Source: Bacillota bacterium (GTDB lineage: Bacteria; Bacillota; Clostridia; DSM-8532). Taken from it: a DNA stretch of 64,000 nt. The number at the start of each line of letters is the position of its first letter. Positions within the stretch are counted from its first letter, which is position 1. Shown piece after piece: positions 33,185 to 42,932 of this stretch. The stretch covers positions 1 through 64,000 of the forward strand of contig JAEYOK010000043.1 in the NCBI GenBank assembly GCA_023411795.1, read 5' to 3'. A model generated the notes under the pieces. The model made no database searches. It was given only the letters and a program-made list of their open reading frames with translations, and was not told where the DNA came from. Both the position numbers and the translations under genes were made by a program.

Positions 33185-34453
33185 CTATTTTTCAGCTTGA
33201 TAATCTGTAAAATAATCTAGGGTTCTGTCATAGGAATCATAAGCCTTCTTAATCATCTCTTCAGGATACTGACTGTTATCATAATAGTTACGGTTCGGTA
33301 TTGGAAGTATTCTATGGGTAACATTATCTGTTTGGATTCCTTCTCGGCTAACCCAGGCCGGAGTATGCACAACTTTGTTTATTATAGTTTTATCTGTTTC
33401 CGGATCTTTTAAAAGTTCTATGGTAACTATCAAGCTGTCTTCTCTTAGCCACTTTTTATCCATTGGGTCGTCAAACCATTCATGCCACTGATTAGTTAAG
33501 AAATTCCCCATGGAGTAAACAATATATTTTGTCTCTCCATTAACCGTGCGGATTTCTGTGGGCTGAATAACATGAGGATGAGAACCTAGAATAATATCGA
33601 CTCCCCATTCAAACATTTCATTTGAAAGGCTGATTTGCTGTTCATTGGGCTTTCTCCAGTACTCATGTCCCCAATGCATTGAAACAACTGTAATATCAGC
33701 TTTCTCTTCCATTTCTTTTATTTCTTTTTCCATCCTTGGTTTATCAAAAAAAGCTAAATACTTAGAAATCTCCTGAGAAGTAAGTAATCCTTCATTGCCG
33801 TTGCTACCGTAGGTATAAGACATAAAGGCTACTTTTATACCATTAAGGTCTTTAATAATATATCGCTGCTCTTCTTGGCCGTCATAAGAGCCTATATTCT
33901 CAAGACCTGCTTTATAAATATTATCCCTTGTTTCAAGCATCCCCTTTACTTTTCTGTCCAACTGATGGTTGTTAGCGGTGTTAACCAAGTCAAAACCCGC
34001 ATTTTTATATGCATCGAACAATTCTGGAGGGCAATTGAAATAAGGAAATCCGGCATAATCATTTCTATTACTGGTTGCAGCCCCTTCATAGCTTACAATG
34101 CTATAATCAGCTTTCTCTATGAAAGGCTTTATTTCTTCGAACATATGATTAAAATCATATCGGTCTTCGCCTTCGATTTTTGCATCCTTTTGAAGATCAT
34201 AATGTATTACACAATCCCCTGCAGCTACTATGGTGGCAGTGATGGGTGTGGGAGAAGGCTCAGGAGTTGGAGTAGGAGTGGAAACCGGAGTGGTGGTAGG
34301 AGTAGGAGTTAATACTGGTGACGAATCTGCACTATTTGTAGGAGTAGGATTATTATTTCCCCCCTGGTTATTTGAACAGCCGTTTAGCAGTAATGCAACA
34401 ACTAATATTAAAATTGCGAACACTCTATTTGAGATTCTCTTTATAGTTTTCAA
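33185..34453 (-). CDS. CapA/PgsA-like lipoprotein of the PGA_cap family
   Basis: CapA-family proteins take part in poly-gamma-glutamate or polysaccharide export and have a metallophosphatase-like fold. The 422-residue protein has a lipoprotein signal (lipobox LLNGC, Cys26) and a Pro/Thr repeat linker (residues about 35-70). The catalytic domain follows with AAGDCVIHYD, NTANNHQLDRK, SMHWGHEY and DIILGSHPHVIQP. The start is TTG with GAGGTG just upstream on the minus strand. No capB or capC is nearby, so polymer synthesis cannot be inferred. It is likely an envelope enzyme acting alone. Confidence 0.85.
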   Translation of the reverse strand: MKTIKRISNRVFAILILVVALLLNGCSNNQGGNNNPTPTNSADSSPVLTPTPTTTPVSTPTPTPEPSPTPITATIVAAGDCVIHYDLQKDAKIEGEDRYDFNHMFEEIKPFIEKADYSIVSYEGAATSNRNDYAGFPYFNCPPELFDAYKNAGFDLVNTANNHQLDRKVKGMLETRDNIYKAGLENIGSYDGQEEQRYIIKDLNGIKVAFMSYTYGSNGNEGLLTSQEISKYLAFFDKPRMEKEIKEMEEKADITVVSMHWGHEYWRKPNEQQISLSNEMFEWGVDIILGSHPHVIQPTEIRTVNGETKYIVYSMGNFLTNQWHEWFDDPMDKKWLREDSLIVTIELLKDPETDKTIINKVVHTPAWVSREGIQTDNVTHRILPIPNRNYYDNSQYPEEMIKKAYDSYDRTLDYFTDYQAEK

Positions 34454-34515
34454 GACAACACCTCGTCCATTAAATAATGAGTTTATTTTATCACTTCATC
34501 ACTAAACATGACAAG

Positions 34516-34597
34516 GAGTAAAGGGGACGGTGACTTTTACTCATTTTACTCAAGAGTATGTCTTAAAAATGAGTAAAAGTCACCGTCCCTCTTACTC
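34516..34597. repeat. REP-like long palindrome without transposase
   Basis: A perfect 24-bp stem pairs 34524-34547 (GGGACGGTGACTTTTACTCA...) with 34566-34589, around an 18-base loop. Imperfect pairing extends the stem outward to 34516-34597. It resembles solitary clostridial REP pairs (GGGAC at the foot, like the repeat at 17625) but the sequence differs. It may terminate leftward or rightward transcripts. Confidence 0.75.
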
Positions 34598-34619
34598 ATA
34601 TTACATGCGTTGGTTATTA

Positions 34620-34649
34620 TTGACATAATATATAATATAATGTTATGCT
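34620..34649 (+). promoter_or_regulatory. Possible promoter of SLH operon
   Basis: TTGACA at 34620-34625 and TATGCT at 34644-34649 are 18 bases apart, about 137 bases before the SLH gene. The -10 box is imperfect. Confidence 0.35.
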
Positions 34650-34785
34650 TTTGTTAATATATGTAGAGGCAATAAGTTTATCCCATTTTCACATAAAGAT
34701 AACTTAATCACTTATAGATCAGGCTGCCAATAGTATGTTATCAATAAATCTTATTGTCCAAAAATTTGTCAGGAGTATTTGCCCT

Positions 34786-35940
34786 ATGAAAAAGTATGTT
34801 TTGTCTTTTCTCTTAATTCTTATTATTCTAGTAACTCCTTTGTTTTCATCACCTCTGGTGGCAGCAGGTAATAATAATATCAACGAATTGCGAAATAGTA
34901 TAAAATCAGTAAACGACATAGATACAAAAATGTATATCAACCTCGAAACAGCTATTCTTGAGAAGTATACGGATGTAAAAAAAGGTGATTGGTATATGAG
35001 TGTCATGATAAAGCTTGTGGGTTTAAGCGCTCTTGACGGTTCTGTAAACAACACCCTTGATCCGCTGGATACGGTTACAAGGGCTATGTTTATAAAGCTA
35101 ATTATTAGAGCCATGTATGGAACTGAAGGGTTGGAAGGATTGACCCCATCTTTTAATCATTGGGCGGCTCTGGATGTAAAAAAAGCAGAAGATATAGGGA
35201 TTTTGGAACTTGGAGAATATGTTCCGTCAAATATGTCGGAGCCTATTTCAAGAGGCGAAATGGCTAAGATTATTGTTAAGGCATACAAGAAGTTTGAGGA
35301 TAATCCACTTACAGAAAAAGAGTGTAAGCCTTTATCTACTGTTGTCAAGGACTACAATCAAATATCTGAAAATCAAAAGGCGGATGTTCTCATTGTATAC
35401 GGCTCAGGGATAATATCGGGTTATACTGATGGGCGTTTTGCAGCTAATGATATAGCTACAAGAGCTCAGGCCGCCGCTTTTATTGTAAGGTATCTGGATA
35501 AGAGAGAAAGAGCTAAGGTTGTAATTCCGAAGATTGAAGCAGAAAGAGAGCCAATGATACTCAGGTATGACGACCCAAACAGACCCATGGCAATAGAAGG
35601 GGATACATTTATCAAGCCAGACGGGACTGAGGTAGTATTAAAGGTTGGCCCATCGGGAGTGCTGGGGGAAGAGCAAGGATGTGCGACGGAACTTGGTAGG
35701 ATAGACCGTGGTAAAACACCGATTCAGCATGGAGATTTAGGTACGGAAGAACCTTTTATGGGACAACCCTATCTTGTAGATGAAAAGACAGGTGAAGGGC
35801 ACTATAGAAGTGAATGGTTGGATATTGGTGATAGATTAATTAAAGAAGCACTTGAAAAGCTTGGTCATCCTGCGGACGGAACAACATATGGACCTTGGCT
35901 CTTATACAAATATGGCGGATGGTGCTGGATTGGTCCTTAA
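34786..35940 (+). CDS. Secreted SLH-domain surface protein
   Basis: This 384-residue protein has a signal peptide (residues 1-25, ending SSPLVAAG) and three S-layer-homology units. They are marked by YTDVKKGDWYMSVMIKL, FNHWAALDVKKAEDIGIL and GIISGYTDGRFAANDIATRA, with TR(A/G)-type motifs that bind pyruvylated wall polymer. The C-terminal 150 residues have no recognised domain and end in a Trp-rich stretch (YGGWCWIGP). ATG 34786 is chosen because AGGAG lies ten bases upstream. A large secreted protein follows 17 bases later, and the two probably form an operon. Confidence 0.85.
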   Translation: MKKYVLSFLLILIILVTPLFSSPLVAAGNNNINELRNSIKSVNDIDTKMYINLETAILEKYTDVKKGDWYMSVMIKLVGLSALDGSVNNTLDPLDTVTRAMFIKLIIRAMYGTEGLEGLTPSFNHWAALDVKKAEDIGILELGEYVPSNMSEPISRGEMAKIIVKAYKKFEDNPLTEKECKPLSTVVKDYNQISENQKADVLIVYGSGIISGYTDGRFAANDIATRAQAAAFIVRYLDKRERAKVVIPKIEAEREPMILRYDDPNRPMAIEGDTFIKPDGTEVVLKVGPSGVLGEEQGCATELGRIDRGKTPIQHGDLGTEEPFMGQPYLVDEKTGEGHYRSEWLDIGDRLIKEALEKLGHPADGTTYGPWLLYKYGGWCWIGP

Positions 35941-35957
35941 TTATGGGGGTAGGAATT

Positions 35958-38900
35958 GTGAAAAAAATTCTTAAGCTTTTGTTTATATTTTTTATGTTCT
36001 CATTATTTCTCTCAATCGCTTCAACAAATGTTGATGCCGGAAACAATGACAGCCTTCCTTCTTATGGCTATTCGGGTAAGGGCGATGATAAATGGAAGTA
36101 CCACCAGAACTATTCCGGAATGAGGATATCAATATATTGGGCCCCGGATGAAGCCTCATTTACCTCAGGATTAGGTGTGATTCAAGTGGGTACTACCACT
36201 GATTTTTCTAAAACAGGGCCATGGTATAGGGTGGAATCTTATACAGACTATTCAATATTTGAATACATGAATAAAGACAATATAGGGAAAGGTAGACCTT
36301 ATAAATATAAGATATCCGATATTGAGACATACGAATGGGCCGGTTATGATGATAGTCAGGATATTCAAAACATAGTAAATAAAATGCCGGATGTCTGGAC
36401 AGGAACAAAAGCACAGTGGGATAACTGGTTTGAGGGACCTATTGATTCTGTCACCAATGAAAAAGGATATAAGAACATTCCCGATATAGCACGTCTTTGC
36501 GGAGCAGAAATAACAATTGAAGACTTCAAAAATGGAATCTTTACTGAGCGTGAATTCAGGTCTGATCCGGGCATATACAAAGTCTTCTTCGAGCCCGTCA
36601 TATATCCAATTGTAGACGAAGTTTGCATGGCTATGACTTTAAGGGATTTAATCCGATGGGAAGAGGCCTTTCACAGAAACGATATAGCAACATCGGATGG
36701 GAAAGACCTCATAGAGTGGATTACACCGGTTTTTGTCTTTACCTCAAACTCACAGTTTTTAATTGAAAATGAAGCTGCAATATCCATGTACGGCAAAAAT
36801 GTAAGAGATTACACAAAAGCCTATTCAGATACTAAATATCCTATGTTTCAAAGCAATATCTCAAAAGTCGGTACATACAAAGCAATTTATGATTCACTCG
36901 ATATAAATGTAAGAAGAGCTCAGAGAGCTGCTATTAAGGAACAATTAAATCCTAAAGGTGGAATAATCTATAACTCCATGGGCGTTGGTGTTGTAACTCC
37001 CTTTGAGAAGAAAGAGTCAGAACCTGAGCCCATAATTGAATCAGAGCATGAAGAACCCGTTGATTATACCATGCTCAATGAAAATGCCTTCATAAAGGCA
37101 GATCCAAGAGATAATGAGGCCTTTGATATAACAAAGGGTATTCCGTCAAGTGAAGCAGTCTATACCCAGATTATTGTAGACAGCTATTTATACCGTCTAA
37201 AAACAAATACTGTCAGTGGCTCGGTAAACACAAGTGTTACGGTTAATCATCTTAATGAAGAAGGAGAACCAGAAGAAACTATAGTAAATGTATCTCGCTC
37301 ATACTCATATATTGAAATTACAGGCTTTGAGCTATACGGAATAGAAAACGCTACAGTTGAAAATAATGCATTACCCGGTAAAAAAGTGATACTTACCCCA
37401 AAGGGAGGCTATCATGCTCCTATAGTAGAGGTCACCCACAACCCTAATGACAGATACTCTTACCATGTATCGAGCAGTTCCAATATAACCATTACCTCTG
37501 AAGCGGTTACTGAAGAAGAGGTTGAAGCTGCAGCGCAAGCTGTTGTTTCATCACCTTCAGTAAGAAATGATAAGCTAATTATCAACGGCAAGGTGATACT
37601 GAATCCTCAAAGTGGCATCATATCATCAAATCAAACCCCTGAGAAGATAGGAAGAGATGTTCTTTATTCAAATAATTTATTTATACCTCAAACAACCTCT
37701 AATGGTACATATGAAAGCTCCGGAACAATATCCTATGGAAGAGTCTATTCATATAATCCTGAGAACCCGGAAACCCTTACATTTAGCTTAGATAATATCA
37801 ACCCAATAATTGTTCATACCCCTGTTTACGTAGATATGAGTATTTCGAGTGACGATATCCATAACCAAAGGATAAAACCATCAAATAGTGCCAGCGCATT
37901 AGTTTTAGGCCGTCCCTTTACAGTTGATATCTCCAACAGCGGTACACACAGGAATATTAAAGGCTATGGAAGCAGGGATTATACCAAATACATAAAAGAC
38001 AGAGAGATACGTTTTACTTTTGATACATACTTAGGGACCGATATGACGGGAACCTATTTAAAGGCTAATACATGGTATTCTCTTGAGGGGTTAGGTATAT
38101 CCAAATCAGCTACACAACTTACCTTATACACACCCACATGGGTTGACGAAGGCTTATACAATGTAGAGATAAGGAATATCGCCATTAATGATATCTCAAA
38201 GAAAAGTGAAAGCAAGGCCAATCTAAACCCTACAAATACAGCAGCTTTGGTAAATAGGGCTGTTGAGGTATCCGGGCGGATCTATGATTTTACCATAACC
38301 GATGTAGACGATATATCCTGGGAGCTTTTCTTCAGAAAAACCGAAGGCAGCCATGAAAATACCGGAAAGGTATTTTTCACAGGACTTAAGAATATAAATG
38401 GAGATATTGATAGCAAAAGAAAATACATCATGCCCATAATGCCTGGTAAAAACGATGTAAAGGGCTATCAGCAAAGGGCTGTAAAGCTTGGGTACACTGT
38501 TAAGTTTGAGATAAAGACCGTAGGAAATTATTATGATGAGTTTGATTATGTTCAGATAAAGCCGACCTTTGCCTTTGTAGACAAGGAAGGGAAAAACAGA
38601 ACCGAAGTGGATTTATACTATTCCACAACCCAAAACCCGCTAGTAAAGATAGGAAGCCCGGAGGATAAAGAAATACAAAAGATAAAACTGGATTTCAAAT
38701 ACCGGGGTATAGCCCTTTCAGAATTTACAAACACAGCACAAGCATTATTCCGCCTAAGAGGAGGCATAGGAACCTATACCATTGAAAAATGGATGGAAGG
38801 CTTTCCTAAATTGTCTCAAAACGGAGTGACTATATCCAAATACTCAAAGATTCTTCTAAGCGAACCCATACGAACCTTTATGGGACCCGACAGGGGAGTT

Positions 38901-39269
38901 CCTTTAAACGTCAATAAGGATAAAGCCTTTGCTTCAATACAAAAGTGGTATGGAGAGTATCATTTACCGGCTGACTTGCTGGTTGTTCCAAAGGGTACGG
39001 ATCTATCAAAGGAAAGAAACCTTACAAGAAGTTCTCCGGTATTTATGAAGGATGGCTATGTAATTGTCAATTTCAGAGATATCACTGTAATCAATAACGA
39101 TGATTTTGACAATCCCATCCTCGGCTATACAGGTAAGACTGGCGATGGGTGGGCCTTGGAGGGATATAATCTGAATCAGGGTGGCTGGCAACTTACAACC
39201 GGTGATATACTGGCCTATTACGCCGATAAGCGCGCCTCAGATGATTACATTGGCGCTGGAACTCATTAA
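35958..39269 (+). CDS. Unrecognised 1103-residue secreted protein
   Basis: No family was recognised. The start is GTG 35958 with GGGGGTAGG upstream, and the N-terminus MKKILKLLFIFFMFSLFL is a signal peptide with cleavage likely after Ala27. There is no SLH domain, LPxTG motif or C-terminal anchor. The first 350 residues are mixed and rich in aromatic residues. From about 350 the composition (many Ser, Thr, Asn, Val, Ile) suggests beta-sandwich modules. An acidic linker, EKKESEPEPIIESEHEEP, lies near 355-372. It follows the SLH protein, so that protein may hold it on the surface. Function is unknown. Confidence 0.75.
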   Translation: MKKILKLLFIFFMFSLFLSIASTNVDAGNNDSLPSYGYSGKGDDKWKYHQNYSGMRISIYWAPDEASFTSGLGVIQVGTTTDFSKTGPWYRVESYTDYSIFEYMNKDNIGKGRPYKYKISDIETYEWAGYDDSQDIQNIVNKMPDVWTGTKAQWDNWFEGPIDSVTNEKGYKNIPDIARLCGAEITIEDFKNGIFTEREFRSDPGIYKVFFEPVIYPIVDEVCMAMTLRDLIRWEEAFHRNDIATSDGKDLIEWITPVFVFTSNSQFLIENEAAISMYGKNVRDYTKAYSDTKYPMFQSNISKVGTYKAIYDSLDINVRRAQRAAIKEQLNPKGGIIYNSMGVGVVTPFEKKESEPEPIIESEHEEPVDYTMLNENAFIKADPRDNEAFDITKGIPSSEAVYTQIIVDSYLYRLKTNTVSGSVNTSVTVNHLNEEGEPEETIVNVSRSYSYIEITGFELYGIENATVENNALPGKKVILTPKGGYHAPIVEVTHNPNDRYSYHVSSSSNITITSEAVTEEEVEAAAQAVVSSPSVRNDKLIINGKVILNPQSGIISSNQTPEKIGRDVLYSNNLFIPQTTSNGTYESSGTISYGRVYSYNPENPETLTFSLDNINPIIVHTPVYVDMSISSDDIHNQRIKPSNSASALVLGRPFTVDISNSGTHRNIKGYGSRDYTKYIKDREIRFTFDTYLGTDMTGTYLKANTWYSLEGLGISKSATQLTLYTPTWVDEGLYNVEIRNIAINDISKKSESKANLNPTNTAALVNRAVEVSGRIYDFTITDVDDISWELFFRKTEGSHENTGKVFFTGLKNINGDIDSKRKYIMPIMPGKNDVKGYQQRAVKLGYTVKFEIKTVGNYYDEFDYVQIKPTFAFVDKEGKNRTEVDLYYSTTQNPLVKIGSPEDKEIQKIKLDFKYRGIALSEFTNTAQALFRLRGGIGTYTIEKWMEGFPKLSQNGVTISKYSKILLSEPIRTFMGPDRGVPLNVNKDKAFASIQKWYGEYHLPADLLVVPKGTDLSKERNLTRSSPVFMKDGYVIVNFRDITVINNDDFDNPILGYTGKTGDGWALEGYNLNQGGWQLTTGDILAYYADKRASDDYIGAGTH

Positions 39270-39343
39270 TGAGTTATAATTACCCCTATAAAAAAAAGCC
39301 TGATAACATTATAATGTAAACATCAATACTTAAGGAGATAATG

Positions 39344-40660
39344 ATGAATAGCAAATACATTAATGTTATAGGCGCGGGGCTAGCAGGAAGTGAAGCTGCA
39401 TGGCAAATTGCTAAACGCGGTATAAATGTTCGTTTATTTGAAATGAAACCCCATAAAAAAACTCCAGCGCATCATAGCGACACATTTGCTGAGCTGGTTT
39501 GCAGCAATTCGTTGCGTTCTGACATGTTGGAAAACGCCGTTGGACTGTTGAAACAGGAACTACGTATATTAGATTCCCTTATACTTTCTTGTGCGGATGA
39601 AACAAGAGTGCCGGCAGGGGGCGCATTAGCTGTTGACAGACAAGGATTTTCTCAAACTGTTACAGATAGAATAAAAAGTAATCCATTAATTGAAATAATT
39701 GATGACGAGGTGACTTCATTAAGTAATGATGTTATTACGATAGTCGCTACCGGTCCGCTTACCTCCGAAGGGCTAGCCAGTGAAATTGCTGATATCATTG
39801 GTGAAGACAGCCTTTATTTTTTTGATGCCGCCGCTCCCATAGTCAGACTGGAAAGTATAGACATGAGTAAAGCCTTTAGAGCCTCTAGATATAATAAAGG
39901 TGAAGCTGACTATATTAATTGTCCAATGAATAAAGAAGAATACGAAGCATTTTATTATGCACTTATTAACGCAGAAACTGCTCAACTGAAAGAATTTGAG
40001 GATAAGAAAGTATTTGAGGGCTGTATGCCAATTGAGACAATGGCTAAACGAGGTATAGATACAATGCGCTTTGGCCCATTGAAACCAGTTGGGCTTCCCG
40101 ACCCCGAAACCGGTAAAGAATACTATGCAGTAGTTCAGTTAAGGCAAGATGATAAAGCAGCGACTCTATACAATATTGTAGGTTTTCAGACCCATCTTAA
40201 GTGGGGAGACCAAAAACGTGTGTTTTCAATGATTCCAGGATTGGAAAATGCTGAGTTTGAGCGCTATGGTGTAATGCACCGAAATACATTTCTGAATTCA
40301 CCTATTTTGCTTGATAGCGCATACAGGTTGAAAAAACAGCCGAACCTCTTTTTTGCAGGTCAAATGACAGGGGTGGAGGGTTATGTCGAATCAGCCTCGT
40401 CTGGCTTTGTAGCCGGGATTAACGCTGCAAGACAGTTTATGGGTTTACCAGATCTGATTTTCCCCGGAAATACCGCAATAGGATCATTGGCTCGCTATAT
40501 TTCAAGTCCAGGAACAATTAAGTTCCAGCCAATGAATGTTAACTTCGGTATTATGGATTCTTTAAACGAAAGAATCAGAAATAAAAAAGAAAGGTACAAG
40601 GCTATAGCTGATAGGGCTTTAGATACTGTCGAAAGCATGTCGAAAAACCTAAATATCTGA
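39344..40660 (+). CDS. trmFO: TrmFO, folate-dependent tRNA m5U54 methyltransferase
   Basis: TrmFO methylates uridine 54 in the T-loop of tRNA using methylenetetrahydrofolate and FAD. The 438-residue protein has the FAD-binding INVIGAGLAGSEAAWQIAKR, the family signature ELVCSNSLRSDMLENAVGLL with a catalytic Cys, and FAGQMTGVEGYVESASSG near the end. ATG 39344 suits the AGGAG site better than the adjacent ATG 39341. It normally follows topA. Here the envelope genes lie between them. Confidence 0.95.
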   Translation: MNSKYINVIGAGLAGSEAAWQIAKRGINVRLFEMKPHKKTPAHHSDTFAELVCSNSLRSDMLENAVGLLKQELRILDSLILSCADETRVPAGGALAVDRQGFSQTVTDRIKSNPLIEIIDDEVTSLSNDVITIVATGPLTSEGLASEIADIIGEDSLYFFDAAAPIVRLESIDMSKAFRASRYNKGEADYINCPMNKEEYEAFYYALINAETAQLKEFEDKKVFEGCMPIETMAKRGIDTMRFGPLKPVGLPDPETGKEYYAVVQLRQDDKAATLYNIVGFQTHLKWGDQKRVFSMIPGLENAEFERYGVMHRNTFLNSPILLDSAYRLKKQPNLFFAGQMTGVEGYVESASSGFVAGINAARQFMGLPDLIFPGNTAIGSLARYISSPGTIKFQPMNVNFGIMDSLNERIRNKKERYKAIADRALDTVESMSKNLNI

Positions 40661-40723
40661 TTTATCAGACAAAAAAGTCTAAATATCGTATTATTCTATA
40701 TAAGTAATAGGAGGAGATTTTTA

Positions 40724-41689
40724 ATGAAGAAAAAAGGATTTCTATTTATTATTCCTTTAGTCTTGATTCTTGTGAGCTTATGGTTCACGTCAGGTATTTA
40801 TACCCTTAAATCTGATGGTGGTGAACGCGCTGTATTAACCCAGTTTGGGAGATATGTAAAAACAGTTGAAGAAGCCGGATTACATTGGCACTTGCCATAT
40901 CCGATACAAAAGGTTGAGATTGTCAAATGTGATGTTTTACGTACTATAGAGCTGGGGTACAGATCAAATCAAGGTGGATCTGGAAATACTAATTCATCTT
41001 ATAATGTTGTTCCCGAAGAAGCTTTAATGATAACCGGAGACGAAAACCTAGTAAATACGGAATCGGTTATACAATTTAGAATAGTCAATGTTAAGGATTA
41101 TGTGTTCAATGTCAACAATACTCTTGATACATTAAAAATGGCTGCTGAATCTTCAGTACGCCGTGTTGTAGCCAACCACAAGCTCGATGATGTATTGACA
41201 GATCAAAAGGATATTATTCAATTTGAAATCAAAGAAGATTTACAGAATATATGTGATGAGTACGCCATGGGTATATCTATTACGAATATTCAGCTCCAAT
41301 CCGTTTATGCTCCGTTAGAAGTAGAAGAAGCTTTTAATGACGTCATAATGGCTAGAGAGGATATGAACCGTTACATAAATGAAGCAAAGAAGGAAGTCAA
41401 TGAGATTGTTCCTGCTGCCGAGGCTAAAGTTCAAGAGATAATGAATGAAGCAAACGCATATAAAGAAAAGCGTATCTCTGAGGCGAAAGGTGATGTTGAG
41501 AACTTTAAACAAGTATATGAAAAATATATGTTGGGAAAAGAGGTCACACGCATTCGTATGTATCTGGAAACAATGCAGGAGGTACTCCCTAAGGCTAAAA
41601 TCTATTTTATGAATGATAATGGCGACACACTACGGTTCTTACCCCTTGAAGGAAATAATGGTTCTGGAAGTGTGAAAGTTGATGAATAG
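40724..41689 (+). CDS. hflK: HflK-like SPFH membrane protein
   Basis: HflK and HflC form a membrane complex that in Proteobacteria surrounds and restrains the protease FtsH. The 321-residue protein has one N-terminal membrane segment (residues 5-24) and an SPFH/prohibitin domain (ERAVLTQFGRYVKTVEEAGLHWHLPYP onward). A long helical coiled coil, about 205-270, is rich in Glu, Ala and Lys. AGGAGG lies upstream. The hflC gene follows after 24 bases. No ftsH is in the window. Confidence 0.88.
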   Translation: MKKKGFLFIIPLVLILVSLWFTSGIYTLKSDGGERAVLTQFGRYVKTVEEAGLHWHLPYPIQKVEIVKCDVLRTIELGYRSNQGGSGNTNSSYNVVPEEALMITGDENLVNTESVIQFRIVNVKDYVFNVNNTLDTLKMAAESSVRRVVANHKLDDVLTDQKDIIQFEIKEDLQNICDEYAMGISITNIQLQSVYAPLEVEEAFNDVIMAREDMNRYINEAKKEVNEIVPAAEAKVQEIMNEANAYKEKRISEAKGDVENFKQVYEKYMLGKEVTRIRMYLETMQEVLPKAKIYFMNDNGDTLRFLPLEGNNGSGSVKVDE

Positions 41690-41713
41690 AACCTTAAATG
41701 AAAGGAGTTAACT

Positions 41714-42733
41714 ATGGATAATATTAATTTTGAATATCAGCAACAGTTTAAAGACCAGAAAAAGAAACCAAAGGTTGTAAATAAAGAGAATTTAAGCGGG
41801 CTTTTTAAAAGCCTTGGCTTTGTTGTAGCAGCTATTGTGATTTTAATACTTGTTTTAAGTTCCTTTGCTTTTACCGTAGGTGAAAGGCAACAGGCTGTAG
41901 TTACACAATTTGACAGGATAATAAGAATAATCGTAGATGATATAAATGAACCGTCCATACAGACTCTAAAAAATGATCCCCGTTTCGATAATGTTAAGAT
42001 AGAGCAAGGTAAGGGGTTATTTTTTAAGATTCCTATTTTACAGAATGTAGATTATTTTTCAAATCAACTTCTTACATATGATACCTCAGCCGATGAGGTG
42101 ACAACAAAAGATAAAAAGCGAATATTCCTTGATAATTTTGCTCAATGGACCATAAAGAATCCCGCCACCTTTATGATTAATATTGGAAGCAAGGATACAG
42201 CTCAGCAAAGAATAGATGAGGTTATCTATTCTAAAATGAGAGAAGAAATCGGTAAAATAGATGCCCATGTTCTTATTGCTGATAAGGATTATATGGTTTC
42301 CATGCTTGAGAATGTTGAAGATTACGTTAATAGTCAGCTAATGCCTTATGGAATAGAGATTATGGATATTCATATAAAAAGGACCGAGTTCCCCGATGAA
42401 ACAAAGCCCAGTATATACCAACAGATGAAGTCCGAAAGAGAAGCTGTGGCTACTAAATATCGTGCGGATGGCCAAAAACAAGCCAGAACCCTTCGTGCAG
42501 AAGCAAACAATCAAGCGACAATAATAGAAGCTCAAGCATATGAGCAGGCCCAGAAGCTTATGGGTGAAGGAGATGCAGAAGCTTTACGTATCTATGCCGA
42601 AGCCTATAATGCAGATCCAGAATTTTACGCTTTTTGGAAAACTCTTCAAACATACCGGGATGTTATTGACGAGGATACAACTATCATTATCAGCCCCGAC
42701 TCACTATTTGCCAAATATATCTACGGTGAATAA
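41714..42733 (+). CDS. hflC: HflC-like SPFH membrane protein
   Basis: This is the partner of HflK in a membrane SPFH complex. The 339-residue protein has a basic N-terminal tail and a membrane segment at about residues 33-54. The SPFH domain carries GERQQAVVTQFDRI, GLFFKIPILQNVDYFSNQLLTYD and KRIFLDNFAQWTI. A helical region ends with GDAEALRIYAEAYNADPEFYAFWKTL, typical of HflC. It has an AAAGGAG site and a terminator downstream, so hflK-hflC is a two-gene operon. Confidence 0.9.
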   Translation: MDNINFEYQQQFKDQKKKPKVVNKENLSGLFKSLGFVVAAIVILILVLSSFAFTVGERQQAVVTQFDRIIRIIVDDINEPSIQTLKNDPRFDNVKIEQGKGLFFKIPILQNVDYFSNQLLTYDTSADEVTTKDKKRIFLDNFAQWTIKNPATFMINIGSKDTAQQRIDEVIYSKMREEIGKIDAHVLIADKDYMVSMLENVEDYVNSQLMPYGIEIMDIHIKRTEFPDETKPSIYQQMKSEREAVATKYRADGQKQARTLRAEANNQATIIEAQAYEQAQKLMGEGDAEALRIYAEAYNADPEFYAFWKTLQTYRDVIDEDTTIIISPDSLFAKYIYGE

Positions 42734-42752
42734 AACATAATAGTATAGTTTT

Positions 42753-42803
42753 AAAGGTCCTTCATTGTGAATTTTAATTCATTTTGAAGGGTCTTTTTTT
42801 TTT
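42753..42803 (+). terminator. Terminator of hflKC
   Basis: AAAGGTCCTTCA near 42753-42764 pairs with TGAAGGGTCTTT near 42785-42796, with an inner GAATT dyad and a long T-run to 42803. Confidence 0.8.
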
Positions 42804-42932
42804 ATTAAATACTTTAAAAACAAGATTAAATCAGCCCCAAAAAAACAATACTTATATATGAGATGAACCTATGAATTTATAAATCCCTATCACTTGGTTC
42901 AACTGTTATATTCATATATAGAGAGGACAGAT

